NCBI RefSeq assembly: GCF_051014685.1
Contig: NW_027478538.1
Location: 186,001 to 250,000 of the forward strand
Direction of reading: 5' to 3'
Length of the DNA stretch: 64,000 bases
From: Ptiloglossa arizonensis
Lineage: Eukaryota > Arthropoda > Insecta > Hymenoptera > Colletidae
The translations under genes were made by a program, and so were the position numbers. Shown piece after piece: positions 35,061 through 46,642 of the stretch (position 1 is the stretch's first letter; every line of letters begins with the position of its first letter). A model generated the notes under the pieces. It was not told the DNA's origin. It saw only the letters and a list, made by a program, of their open reading frames with translations, and did no database searches.

Positions 35061-35340
35061 GTTTCTCCGTTTCTTTCTCCGTTTCTCCGTTTATTTCTTC
35101 GTTTCTCCATTTATTTCTCCGTTTCTCCGTTTCTTCGTTCGTTTCTCCGTTTCTTTGTTCGTTTCTCCGTTTCTTTGTTCGTTTCTCCGTTTCTTTCTTC
35201 GTTTCTCCGTTTCTTTCTTCGATTTTCCGTTTCTTTCTTCGTTTCCCCATTTCTTTCTTCTATTCTTCATTCCGTCCTTCGTTTCTCGGTTACTTTCTTC
35301 GTTTCTCCGTTTCTTTCTTCGTTTCTCCGTTTCTTTCTTC

Positions 35341-38300
35341 GTTTCACCGTTTCTTTTATCGTTTCTTCGTTTCTCCGTTTCTTTCTTCGTTTCTCCGTTT
35401 ATATCGTCGTTTCTCCATTTCTTTCTCCGTTTCTTTCTTCGTTTCTCCGTTTCATTCTTCGTTTCCCTGTTTCTTTCTTCGTTTCTCCGTTTCTTTCTTC
35501 GTTTCTCCTTTTCTTTCTTCGTTTCCCCGTTTCTTTCTTCGTTTCTCCGTTTCTTTGTTCGTTTCTCCGTTTCTTTCTTTGTTTCTCCGTTTCTTTCTCC
35601 GTTTCTCCGTTTATTTTTTCGTTTCTCCATTTATTTCTCCGTTTCTCCGTCCCTTTCTTCGTTTCTCCGCTTCTTTGTTCGTTTCTCCGTTTCTTTCTTC
35701 GTTTCTCCGTTTCCTTGATCGTTTCTCCGTTTGTTTCTTCGTTTCTCCATTTATTTCCCCGTGTCTCCGTTTCTTTCTTCGTTTCTCCGTTTCTTTGTGC
35801 GTTTCTCCGTGTCTTCCTTCGTTTCTCCGTTTCTTTCTTCGTTTCTCCGTTTCTTTCTCCGTTTCTCCGTTTCTTTGTTCGTTTCTCCGTTTCTTTGTTC
35901 GTTTCTCCGTTTCTTTGTTCGTTTTTCCGTTTCTTTCTTCGTTTCTCCGTTTCTTTTTTCGTTTCTCCGTTTATTTCTTCCTTTCTCCATTTATTTCTCC
36001 GTTTCTCCGTTTATTTCTTCGTTTCTCCATTTATTTCTCCGTTTCTGCGTTTCTTTGTTCGTTTCTCCGTTTCTTTCTTCGTTTCTGCGTTTCATTCTTC
36101 GTTTCTCCGCTTCTTTCTTCGTTTCTCCGTTTCTTTGTTCGTTTCACCGTTTCTTTTTTCGTTTCTCCGTTTATTTCATCCTTCCTCCATTTATTTCTCC
36201 GTTTCTCCGTTTCTTTCTTCGTTCCTCCGTTTCTTTCTTCGTGTCTCCGTTTCTTTCTTCGTTTCTCCGTTTTCTTTCTTCGTTTCTCCGTTTCTTTCTT
36301 CGTTTGCCCTTTCTTTCTTCGTTTCTCCGTTTCTTTGTTCGTTTCTCCGTTTCTTTCTTTGTTTCTCCGTTTCTATCTCCGTTTCTCCGTTTATTTCTTC
36401 GTTTCTCCATTTATTTCTCCGTTTCTCCGTCCCTTTCTTCGTTTCTCCGCTTCTTTGTTCGTTTCTCCGTTTCTTTCTTCGTTTCTCCGTTTCCTTGTTC
36501 GTTTCTCCGTTTGTTTCTTCGTTTCTCCATTTATTTCCCCGTTTCTCCGTTTCTTTCTTCGTTTCTCCGTTTCTTTGTGCGTTTCTCCGTTTCTTCCTTC
36601 GTTTCTCCGTTTCTTTCTTCGTTTCTGCGTTTCTTTCTTCGTTTCTCCGTTTCTTTGTTCGCTTCTCCGTTTCTATGTTCGTTTCTCCGTTTCCTTCTTC
36701 GTTTCTCCGTTTCTTTCTTCGTTTCACCGTTTCTTTCTTCGTTTCTCCGTTTCTTTCTTCGTTTCTCCGTTTCTTTCTTCGTGTCTCCGTTTCTTTCTTC
36801 GTTTCTCCGTTTCTTTCTTCGTTTCTCCGTTTCTTTCTTCGTTTCCCCGTTTCTTTCTTCGTTTCTCCGTTTCTTTGTTCGTTTCTCCGTTTCTTTCTTT
36901 GTTTCTCCGTTTCTTTCTTCGTTTCTCCGTTTCTTTCTTCGTTTCACCGTTTCTTTCTTCGTTTCTCCGTTTCTTTCTTCGTTTCACCGTTTCTTTTATC
37001 GTTTCTTCGTTTCTCCGTTTCTTTCTTCGTTTCTCCGTTTATATCGTCGTTTCTCCATTTCTTTCTCCGTTTCTTTCTTCGTTTCTCCGTTTCATTCTTC
37101 GTTTCCCCTTTTCTTTCTCCGTTTCCCCGTCCCTTTCTTCGTTTCTCCGTTTCTTTCTTCGTTTCTCCGTTTCTTTCTTCGTTTCACCGTTTCTTTTATC
37201 GTTTCTTCGTTTCTCCGTTTCTTTCTTCGTTTCTCCGTTTATATCGTCGTTTCTCCATTTCTTTCTCCGTTTCTTTCTTCGTTTCTCCGTTTCATTCTTC
37301 GTTTCCCTGTTTCTTTCTTCGTTTCTCCGTTTCTTTCTTCGTTTCTCCTTTTCTTTCTTCGTTTCCCCGTTTCTTTCTTCGTTTCTCCGTTTCTTTGTTC
37401 GTTTCTCCGTTTCTTTCTTTGTTTCTCCGTTTCTTTCTCCGTTTCTCCGTTTATTTTTTCGTTTCTCCATTTATTTCTCCGTTTCTCCGTCCCTTTCTTC
37501 GTTTCTCCGCTTCTTTGTTCGTTTCTCCGTTTCTTTCTTCGTTTCTCCGTTTCCTTGATCGTTTCTCCGTTTGTTTCTTCGTTTCTCCATTTATTTCCCC
37601 GTGTCTCCGTTTCTTTCTTCGTTTCTCCGTTTCTTTGTGCGTTTCTCCGTGTCTTCCTTCGTTTCTCCGTTTCTTTCTTCGTTTCTCCGTTTCTTTCTCC
37701 GTTTCTCCGTTTCTTTGTTCGTTTCTCCGTTTCTTTGTTCGTTTCTCCGTTTCTTTGTTCGTTTTTCCGTTTCTTTCTTCGTTTCTCCGTTTCTTTTTTC
37801 GTTTCTCCGTTTATTTCTTCCTTTCTCCATTTATTTCTCCGTTTCTCCGTTTATTTCTTCGTTTCTCCATTTATTTCTCCGTTTCTGCGTTTCTTTGTTC
37901 GTTTCTCCGTTTCTTTCTTCGTTTCTGCGTTTCATTCTTCGTTTCTCCGCTTCTTTCTTCGTTTCTCCGTTTCTTTGTTCGTTTCACCGTTTCTTTTTTC
38001 GTTTCTCCGTTTATTTCATCCTTCCTCCATTTATTTCTCCGTTTCTCCGTTTCTTTCTTCGTTCCTCCGTTTCTTTCTTCGTGTCTCCGTTTCTTTCTTC
38101 GTTTCTCCGTTTCTTTCTTCGTTTCTCCGTTTCTTTCTTCGTTTGCCCTTTCTTTCTTCGTTTCTCCGTTTCTTTGTTCGTTTCTCCGTTTCTTTCTTTG
38201 TTTCTCCGTTTCTATCTCCGTTTCTCCGTTTATTTCTTCGTTTCTCCATTTATTTCTCCGTTTCTCCGTCCCTTTCTTCGTTTCTCCGCTTCTTTGTTCG

Positions 38301-38760
38301 TTTCTCCGTTTCTTTCTTCGTTTCTCCGTTTCCTTGTTCGTTTCTCCGTTTGTTTCTTCGTTTCTCCATTTATTTCCCCGTTTCTCCGTTTCTTTCTTCG
38401 TTTCTCCGTTTCTTTGTGCGTTTCTCCGTTTCTTCCTTCGTTTCTCCGTTTCTGTCTTCGTTTCTCCGTTTCTTTCTTCGTTTCTGCGTTTCTTTCTTCG
38501 TTTCTCCGTTTCTTTGTTCGCTTCTCCGTTTCTATGTTCGTTTCTCCGTTTCTTTCTTCGTTTCTCCGTTTCTTTCTTCGTTTCACCGTTTCTTTCTTCG
38601 TTTCTCCGTTTCTTTCTTCGTTTCTCCGTTTCTTTCTTCGTGTCTCCGTTTCTTTCTTCGTTTCTCCGTTTCTTTCTTCGTTTCTCCGTTTCTTTCTTCG
38701 TTTCCCCGTTTCTTTCTTCGTTTCTCCGTTTCTTTGTTCGTTTCTCCGTTTCTTTCTTTG
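35341..38760 (+). repeat. Tandem duplication of about 1.84 kb within the satellite
   Basis: About 35341-36900 is followed by a second copy at about 37181-38760. The offset is 1840 bp at the left, 1839 after a one-base difference near 36270, and 1859 further right, which implies one extra 20-bp monomer. Shared markers are TTTCATCCTTCCTCC, TTTGCCCTTTC and TTCTATGTTCG. A third, shorter relative follows at about 38770-39190. Confidence 0.65.
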
Positions 38761-41700
38761 TTTCTCCGTTTCTTTCTCCGTTTCTCCGTTTATTTCTTCG
38801 TTTCTCCATTTATTTCTCCGTTTCCCCGTCCCTTTCTTCGTTTCTCCGCTTCTTTGTTCGTTTCTCCGTTTCTTTCTTCGTTTCTCCGTTTCCTTGTTCG
38901 TTTCTCCGTTGGTTTCTTCGTTTCTCCATTTATTTCCCCGTTTCTCCGTTTCTTTCTTCGTTTCTCCGTTTCTTTGTGCGTTTCTCCGTTTCTTCCTTCG
39001 TTTCTCCGTTTCTGTCTTCGTTTCTCCGTTTCTTTCTTCGTTTCTGCGTTTCTTTCTTCGTTTCTCCGTTTCTTTGTTCGTTTCTCGGTTTCTTTGTTCG
39101 TTTCTCCGTTTCTTTCTTCGTTTCTCCGTTTCTTTCTTCGTTTCACCGTTTCTTTCTTCGTTTCTCCGTTTCTTTCTTCGTTTCACCGTTTCTTTTATCG
39201 TTTCTTCGTTTCTCCGTTTCTTTCTTCGTTTCTCCGTTTATATCGTCGTTTCTCCATTTCTTTCTCCGTTTCTTTCTTCGTTTCTCCGTTTCATTCTTCG
39301 TTTCCCCTTTTCTTTCTTCGTTTCTCCGTTTCCTTGTTCGTTTCTCCGTTTGTTTCTTCGTTTCTCCATTTATTTCCCCGTGTCTCCGTTTCTTTCTTCG
39401 TTTCTCCGTTTCTTTGTGCGTTTCTCCGGGTCTTCCTTCGTTTCTCCGTTTCTGTCTTCGTTTCTCCGTTTCTTTCTTCGTTTCACCGTTTCTTTTATCA
39501 TTTCTTCGTTTCTCCGTTTCTTTCTTCGTTTCTTCGTTTATATCGTCGTTTCTCCATTTCTTTCTCCGTTTCTTTCTTCGTTTCTCCGTTTCATTCTTCG
39601 TTTCCCCGTTTCTTTCTTCGTTTCACCGTTTCTTTGTTCGTTTCTCCGTTTCTTTGTTCGTTTCACAGTTTGTTTTTTTGTTTCTCCGTTTATTTCTTCC
39701 TTTCTCCATTTATTTCTCCGTTTCTCCGTTTCTTTCTTCGTTTCTTCGTCTCTTTCTTTGTTTCTCCGTTTCTTTCATCATTTCTCCGTTTATTTCTTCG
39801 TTTCTCCGTTTCATTCTTCGTTTCTCCATTTATTTCTCCGTTTCTCCGTTTTTTCTTCGTTTCTTCCTTTCTTTGTTCGTTTCTCCGTTTCTTTGTTCGT
39901 TTCTCCGTTTCCTTGTTCGATTCTCCGTTTATTTCTTCGTTTCTCCATTTATTTCTCCGTTTCTTTCTTCGTTTCTCCGTTTCTTTGTTCGTTTTTCCGT
40001 TTCTTTCTTCGTTTCTCCGTTTCTTTCTTCGTTTCTCCGTTTCTTTCTTCGTTTCTCCGGTTCTTTCTTCGTTTCTCCGTTTATTTCTTCGTTTCTCCAT
40101 TTATTTCTCCGTTTCTCGGTATCTTTCTTCGTTACTCCGGTTCTTTCTTCGTTTCTCGGTTTCTTTCTTCGTTTCTCCGATTCTTTCTTCGTTTCTCCGT
40201 TTCTTCCTTCGTTTCTCCGTTTCTTTGTTCGTTTCTCCGTTCCTTTCTTCGTTTCTTCGTTTCTTCCTTCGTTTCTTCATTTCTTTCTTCGTTTCCCCGT
40301 TTCTTTCTTCGTTTCTCCGTTTCTTTCTTCGTATCTCCGTTTCTTTCTACGTTTCTCCGTTTGTTTCTTCGTTTCTCCGTTTCCTTGTTCGTTTCTCCGT
40401 TTATTTCTTCGTTTCTCGATTTATTTTTCCGTTTTTTTCTTCGTTTCTCCGTTTCTTTGTTCGTTTCTCCGTTTCTTTCTTCGTTTCTCCGTTTCTTTTA
40501 TAGTTTCTTCGTTTCTCCGTTTCTTTCTTCGTTTCTCCGTTTATATCTTCGTTTCTCCATTTATTTCTCCGTTTCTTTGTTCATTTCTCCGTTTCTTTCT
40601 TCGTTTCTCCGTTTCTTTCTTCGTTTCTCCGTTTCTTTCTTCGTTTCTCCGTTTATTTCTTCGTTTCTCCATTTATTTCTCCGTGTCTGGGCTTCTGTCT
40701 TCGATACTCCGATTCTTTCTTCGTTTCTCGGTTTCTTTTTTCGTTTCTCCGGTTCTTTCCTCGTTTCTCCGTTTGCTTGTTCGTTTCTCGGTTTATTTCT
40801 TCGTTTCTCCATTTATTTCACCGTTTCTCCGTATCTTTGTTCGTTTCTTCGTTTCTTTCTTCGTATCTCCGTTTCTTTCTCCGTTTCTCCGTTTCTTTCC
40901 CCGTTTCTAGGTTTGTTTCTTCGTTTCTCCATTTATTTCTCCGATTCTCCGTTTCTTTCTCCGTTTCTCGGTTTATTTCTTCGTTTCTCCATTTATTTCA
41001 CCGTTTCTCCGTATCCTTCTTCGTTTCTCCGTCTCATTGTTCGTTTCTCCGTTTCTTTGTTCGTTTCTCCGTTTCTTTTTCCGCTTCTCGGTTTATTTCT
41101 TCGTTTCTCCATTTATTTCTCCGTTTCTTTCTTCGTTTCTTCGTTTCGTTCTTCGTTACTCCGTTCCTTTCATCGTTTCTCCGTTTCTTTCATCGTTTCT
41201 TCGTTTCTCCGTTTCTTTCTTCGTTTCTCCATTTATTTCTCCGTTTCTCGGTTTCTTTCTTCGTTTCTCCGTTTCTTTGTTCGTTTCTCCGTTTCTTTCT
41301 TCGTTTCTTCATTTCTTTCTTCGTTTCTCCGTTTATTTCTTCTTTTCTTCGTTTCTTTCTTCGTTTCTTCATTTCTTTCTTCGTTTCTCCGTTTCTTTCT
41401 TCGTTTCTCCGTTTCTTTCTTCGTGTCTGCGTTTCTTTTTTCGTTTCTCCGTTTCTTTCTTAGTTTCTCCGTTTCTTTTTCCGTTTCTCGGTTTATTTCT
41501 TCGTTTCTCCATTCATTTCTCCGTTTCTTTCTTCGTTTCGCCGTTTCTTTCTTCGTTTCTCCGTTTCTTTCTTCATTTCTTCGTTTCTTTCTTCGTTTCT
41601 CCGTTTCTTTCTTCGTGTCTCCGTTTCATTCTTCGTTTCTCCATTTATTTCTCCGTTTCTCGGTTTCTTTCTTCGTATCTCCGTTTCTTTCAACGTTTCT

Positions 41701-42319
41701 CCGTTTCTTTCTTCGTTTCTCCGTTTCTTTCTCCGTTTCTCCGTTTATTTATTCGTTTCTCCATTTATTTCTCCGTTTCTCGGTTTCTTTCTTCGTTTCT
41801 CCGTTTCTTTCTTCGTTTCTCCATTTATTTCTCCGTTTCTCGGTTTATTTCTTCGTTTCTCCATTTATTTCTCCGTTTCTTTCTTCGTTTCTTCGTTTCG
41901 TTCTTCGTTACTCCGTTCCTTTCATCGTTTCTCCGTTTCTTTCATCGTTTCTTCGTTTCTCCGTTTCTTTCTTCGTTTCTCCGTTTATATCTTCGTTTCT
42001 CCATTTACTTCTCCGTTTCTTTGTTCGTTACTCCGTTTCTTTCTCCGTTTCTCGATTTATTTCTTCGTTTCTCCATTTATTTCTCCGATTCTCCGTTTCT
42101 TTCTTCGTTTCTGCGTTTCTTTGTTCGTTTCTCCGTTTCTTTGTTCGCTTCTCCGTTTCTTTCTTCGTTTCTTTCTTTCTTTCTTCGTTTCTTCGTTTCT
42201 TCCTTCGTTTCTCCGTTTCTTTCTTCATTTCTCCGTTTGTTTCTTCGTTTCTCCGATTCTTTCTTCGTTTCTCCGTTTCTTCCTTCGTTTTTCCGTTTCT
42301 TTCTTCGTTTCTCCGTTTC

Positions 42320-44450
42320 TTTCTTCGTTTCTTCGTTTCTTTCTTTGTTTCTCCGTTTCTTTCATCATTTCTCCGTTTATTTCTTCGTTTCTCCGTTTCA
42401 TTCTTCGTTTCTCCATTTATTTCTCCGTTTCTCCGTTTCTTTCTTCGTTTCTTCCTTTCTTTGTTCGTTTCTCCGTTTCTTTGTTCGTTTCTCCGTTTCT
42501 TTCTTCGTTTCTCCGTTTCTTTGTTCGTTTCTCCGTTTCTTTCTTCGTTTCTCCGTTTCTTTGTTCGTTTCTCCGTTTATTTCTTCGTTTCTCCATTTCT
42601 TTCTCCGTTTCTCCGTTTATTTCTTCGTTTCTCCATTTATTTCTCCGATTCTCCGTTTCTTTCTTCGTTTCTGCGTTTCTTTGTTCGTTTCTCTGTTTCT
42701 TTGTTCGCTTCTCCGTTTCTTTCTTCGTTTCTTTCTTTCTTTCTTCGTTTCTTCGTTTCTTCCTTCGTTTCTCCGTTTCTTTCTTCATTTCTCCGTTTGT
42801 TTCTTCGTTTCTCCGTTTATTTCTTCGTTTCTCCATTTATTTCTCCGTTCCTCCGTTTCTTTCTTCGTTTCTCCGTTTCTTTGTTCGTTTCTCCGTTTCT
42901 TTGTTCGTTTCTCCGTTTCTTTCTTCGTTTCTCCGTTTCTTTGTTCGTTTCTCCGTTTCTTTCTCCGTTTCTCGGTTTATTTCTTCGTTTCTCCGTTTCT
43001 ACGTTTCTTTCTTCGATTCTCCGTTTCTTTCTTCATTTCTCCGTTTCTTTCTTCGTTTCTCCGTTTCTTTCTTCGTTTCTCCGTTTATTTCTTCGTTTCT
43101 CCATTTATTTCTCCGTTTCTCGGTATCTTTCTTCGTTACTCCGGTTCTTTCTTCGATTCTCGGTTTCTTTCTTCGTTTCTCCGATTATTTCTTGGTTTCT
43201 CCGTTTCTTCCTTCGTTTCTCCGTTTCTTTGTTCGTTTCTCCGTTTCTTTCTTCGTTTCTTCGTTTCCTTCTTCGTTTCTTCATTTCTTTCTTCGTTTCC
43301 CCGTTTCTTTCTTCGTTTCTCCGTTTCTTTCTTCGTATCTCCGTTTCTTTCTACGTTTCTCCGTTTCTTTCTTCGTTTCTCCGTTTCTTTCTTCGTTTCT
43401 TCGTTTCTTTCTTTGTTTCTCCGTTTCTTTCATCATTTCTCCGTTTATTTCTTCGTTTCTCCGTTTCATTCTTCGTTTCTCCATTTATTTCTCCGTTTCT
43501 CCGTTTCTTTCTTCGTTTCTTCCTTTCTTTGTTCGTTTCTCCGTTTCTTTGTTCGTTTCTCCGTTTCTTTCTTCGTTTCTCCGTTTCTTTGTTCGTTTCT
43601 CCGTTTCTTTCTTCGTTTCTCCGTTTCTTTGTTCGTTTCTCCGTTTATTTCTTCGTTTCTCCATTTCTTTCTCCGTTTCTCCGTTTATTTCTTCGTTTCT
43701 CCATTTATTTCTCCGATTCTCCGTTTCTTTCTTCGTTTCTGCGTTTCTTTGTTCGTTTCTCTGTTTCTTTGTTCGCTTCTCCGTTTCTTTCTTCGTTTCT
43801 TTCTTTCTTTCTTCGTTTCTTCGTTTCTTCCTTCGTTTCTCCGTTTCTTTCTTCATTTCTCCGTTTGTTTCTTCGTTTCTCCGTTTATTTCTTCGTTTCT
43901 CCATTTATTTCTCCGTTCCTCCGTTTCTTTCTTCGTTTCTCCGTTTCTTTGTTCGTTTCTCCGTTTCTTTGTTCGTTTCTCCGTTTCTTTCTTCGTTTCT
44001 CCGTTTCTTTGTTCGTTTCTCCGTTTCTTTCTCCGTTTCTCGGTTTATTTCTTCGTTTCTCCGTTTCTACGTTTCTTTCTTCGATTCTCCGTTTCTTTCT
44101 TCATTTCTCCGTTTCTTTCTTCGTTTCTCCGTTTCTTTCTTCGTTTCTCCGTTTATTTCTTCGTTTCTCCATTTATTTCTCCGTTTCTCGGTATCTTTCT
44201 TCGTTACTCCGGTTCTTTCTTCGATTCTCGGTTTCTTTCTTCGTTTCTCCGATTATTTCTTGGTTTCTCCGTTTCTTCCTTCGTTTCTCCGTTTCTTTGT
44301 TCGTTTCTCCGTTTCTTTCTTCGTTTCTTCGTTTCCTTCTTCGTTTCTTCATTTCTTTCTTCGTTTCCCCGTTTCTTTCTTCGTTTCTCCGTTTCTTTCT
44401 TCGTATCTCCGTTTCTTTCTACGTTTCTCCGTTTCTTTCTTCGTTTCTCC
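42320..44450 (+). repeat. Tandem duplication of 1068 bp within the satellite
   Basis: Two adjacent copies, about 42320-43387 and 43388-44455, align at a constant offset of 1068 bp. They share TTTCATCATTTC, TTTCTTTCTTTC runs, TTCTACGTTTC and TTATTTCTTGG variants. The copies look nearly identical by eye, so this is one of the more recent duplications in the window. Confidence 0.7.
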
Positions 44451-45140
44451 GTTTCTTTGTTCGTTTCTCCGTTTATTTCTTCGTTTCTCCATTTATTTCT
44501 CCGTTTCTTTCTTCGTTTCTCCGTTTCTTTGTTCGTTTCTCCGTTTCTTTCTTCGTTTCTCCGTTTCTTTCTTCGTTTCTCCGTTTCTTTCTTCGTTTCT
44601 GCGTTTCTTTGTTCGTTTCTCCGTTTCTTTGTTCGTTTCTCCGTTTCTTTCTTCGTTTCTCCGTTTCTTTGTTCGTTTCTCCGTTTATTTCTTCGTTTCT
44701 CCATTTCTTTCTCCGTTTCTCCGTTTATTTCTTCGTTTCTCCATTTATTTCTCCGATTCTCCGTTTCTTTCTTCGTTTCTGCGTTTCTTTGTTCGTTTCT
44801 CCGTTTCTTTGTTCGCTTCTCCGTTTCTTTCTTCGTTTCTGCGTTTCTTTCTTCGTATCTCCGTTTCTTTCTACGTTTCTCCGTTTCTTTCTTCGTTTCT
44901 CCGTTTCTTTGTTCGTTTCTCCGTTTATTTCTTCGTTTCTCCATTTATTTCTCCGTTTCTTTCTTCGTTTCTCCGTTTCTTTGTTCGTTTCTCCGTTTCT
45001 TTCTTCGTTTCTCCGTTTCTCTCTACATTTCTCCGTTTAATTCTTCGTTCCTCCGTTCATTCTTCGTTTCTGCGTTTCTATGTTCGTTTCTCTGTTTCGT
45101 TCTTCGTTTCTCCGTTTCTTTCTCCGTTTCTCCGTTTCCC

Positions 45141-45371
45141 CGTTTCGATTAAATGATTATAGTATTTATAATTTCTATTATAAATCATTTGATCTATAGT
45201 TAAATTAGACACTAATACTCTAAATACAAATTTAATATATTTTTTAATCTCTTTAACCTCCAGAAGAATTTTATTTATACTATTTACTATATACAATAAT
45301 TTACACAGAATCGGAAATAAATATAATTATTTATTTATTATAATTATTTTTTTTTCACTTATCTTAAAAAT
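45141..45371 (+). repeat. Left arm of spacer inverted repeat
   Basis: Starting at CGTTTCGATTAAATG, about 230 bp pair as an imperfect inverted repeat with 46643-46878. Well-matched stretches include TCTATTATAAATCATTTGA, ACACTAATACTCTAAATA and AATTTACACAGAATCGGAA. The arm is AT-rich and unlike the satellite. On the minus strand a frame at 45296-45078 reads out of the arm into the satellite. The ND2-like fragment begins at the inner end of this arm. Confidence 0.85.
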
Positions 45372-45850
45372 TGGGATGAACTCTTTAAATGTTCGATCCA
45401 TTTCTTTAATTTATTCATTAAATTGACTTAATCTATTCTTTATAATAACTTTAATCAAATTAATCCCTATAATTATTATAGAACTCATATTAAAATTTTA
45501 TAATGAAATTTATTTTATTTGCCTAATTAATGTAATTATTGCCCCTATCATTTGCTTAAACAAAAAAATCAATCATAATAATTACAGGATATTCATCTGT
45601 TATACAAACATCTATTATAGTTATTTTATTAATAATTAACAAAAATACATTTTTAACATATTTCATTTTATACTCCATAATTTATTTAATTTTAATGTTT
45701 ATATTAAAAATAATAAAGATTAACTCTTCTTCCTTATTTAATATATTTACCTCTCATAAAAGAAATATTGTTTTATACTCAATAATTATTATGTACACAA
45801 ATTTCCCACCCATAGCACTCTTTATACTGAAATAAATCATCCTGGAAACA
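45372..45850 (+). pseudogene. Nuclear mitochondrial insertion, ND2-like fragment (broken)
   Basis: Read with the invertebrate mitochondrial code, the AT-rich stretch gives a hydrophobic chain resembling NADH dehydrogenase subunit 2, an inner-membrane subunit of respiratory complex I. A first frame starts at ATG 45376 and uses TGA as Trp. The frame shifts by one at the A-run near 45560. A second frame then carries ITGYSSVMQTS, a charged loop, and near its end TNFPPMALFMLK, which fits the Gly-Pro-Pro...Phe-x-Lys-Trp region near the C-terminus of ND2. The expected Trp codon TGA is TAA at 45833-45835. The frameshift and this stop show it is dead in the nucleus. The middle of ND2 appears missing or unalignable by eye. 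The assignment rests on recalled family motifs, not a search. Confidence 0.55.
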
Positions 45851-46642
45851 TTAATAAATTCAAGAATAAAATTTACCGTGGAATGTTTAATTTTACATTT
45901 ATTCGAAAGATGAAACATACAAAAGTTTGTACAAAAGTATTTATTTATTTTATCGCACGGTAGGGAATATCATACAAATGGAAATACTTATCTCTAATGT
46001 CGGTAAATTGTACCTGTCGCGCCATCTATTTGTGGAAATTAGAACAATTCCTCGACAAACTTGAGCGTTTCTCCGCCATGTGTTTTCACCCCTTAAGTGT
46101 AGTTTAACCCTTTCTCCAATAGATGGCAACCCATGTAATTACCACGATACAGGGATTTGTAATTGCGGGTTCAGAATATATTTGCATACATACAAACTGT
46201 AATTCCGATATGTAGCGAAATATTCATTTATTTTATCCCACGGCTTCTTCGATCGTACTTGTTCGATCTACCCAAATATATCAAGAAATTGATGGCTTTT
46301 TATACCGAAACATTGTCAAAAATTGTTTAATCTACGGTCCAACGACGGTTGTTAATAATTATGATAAATAAATGTCAAGATATTGCGAAGTCTGCGAAGG
46401 CGAACGCTTTCAGTGAACGTTTGTTCATTTCAGTGATTGTTATTAACATTTACGCATGTTCCCTATATTGACCGAAAAATGTGCATCTTATTCATGCATT
46501 AAAAATGATTGATTCGCCTCTAGCAATTGATTTTGATCGAACTTCAAAGTAAAAAGATGTTTCCTAAAGTTTTAAAACATGGAAAGTAATAATTGTCTAT
46601 GAGATATATCAATTTAACATTTGATTAATACATGAAGAATCG
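45851..46642. other. Single-copy-looking spacer DNA between inverted arms
   Basis: About 0.8 kb with no open frame of note and no match to the satellite or LTR element. Two related motifs, TTTATTTTATCGCACGG (45944-45960) and TTTATTTTATCCCACGG (46227-46243), lie 283 bp apart and may be remnants of an old direct repeat. AGATGGC occurs in opposite orientations at 46019-46027 (as GCGCCATCT) and 46121-46127. Base composition is typical of AT-rich insect intergenic DNA. I see no tRNA, promoter or gene. Confidence 0.6.

Larger units (their letters stand above)
35057..45140 (+). repeat. 20-bp satellite array, T/C orientation, second block
   Basis: The same 20-bp monomer family continues directly after the LTR element, with the local variant set of the preceding block (TTTCTTTCTTTG, TTCTTCTATTCTTCATTCCG near 35254, TTTATATCGTCG). 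It therefore belongs to the same array that the element split. Towards the right end the units become less regular (CTCTCTACATTTC, GTTCATTCTTCG) and the array closes with CGTTTCCCCGTTTCGA at the spacer boundary. No unrelated sequence of more than a unit was seen inside. Confidence 0.95.

Noticed and set aside
45376..45850. Functional mitochondrial ND2 gene or a mitochondrial contig
   Set aside because: The reading frame is broken near 45560 and a Trp codon is TAA at 45833. The fragment is short and is embedded in nuclear satellite.
45944..46243. LTR-like direct repeat around the TTTATTTTATCNCACGG motifs
   Set aside because: Similarity is limited to about 17-20 bp, with only weak matches around it, so an LTR pair is not supported.
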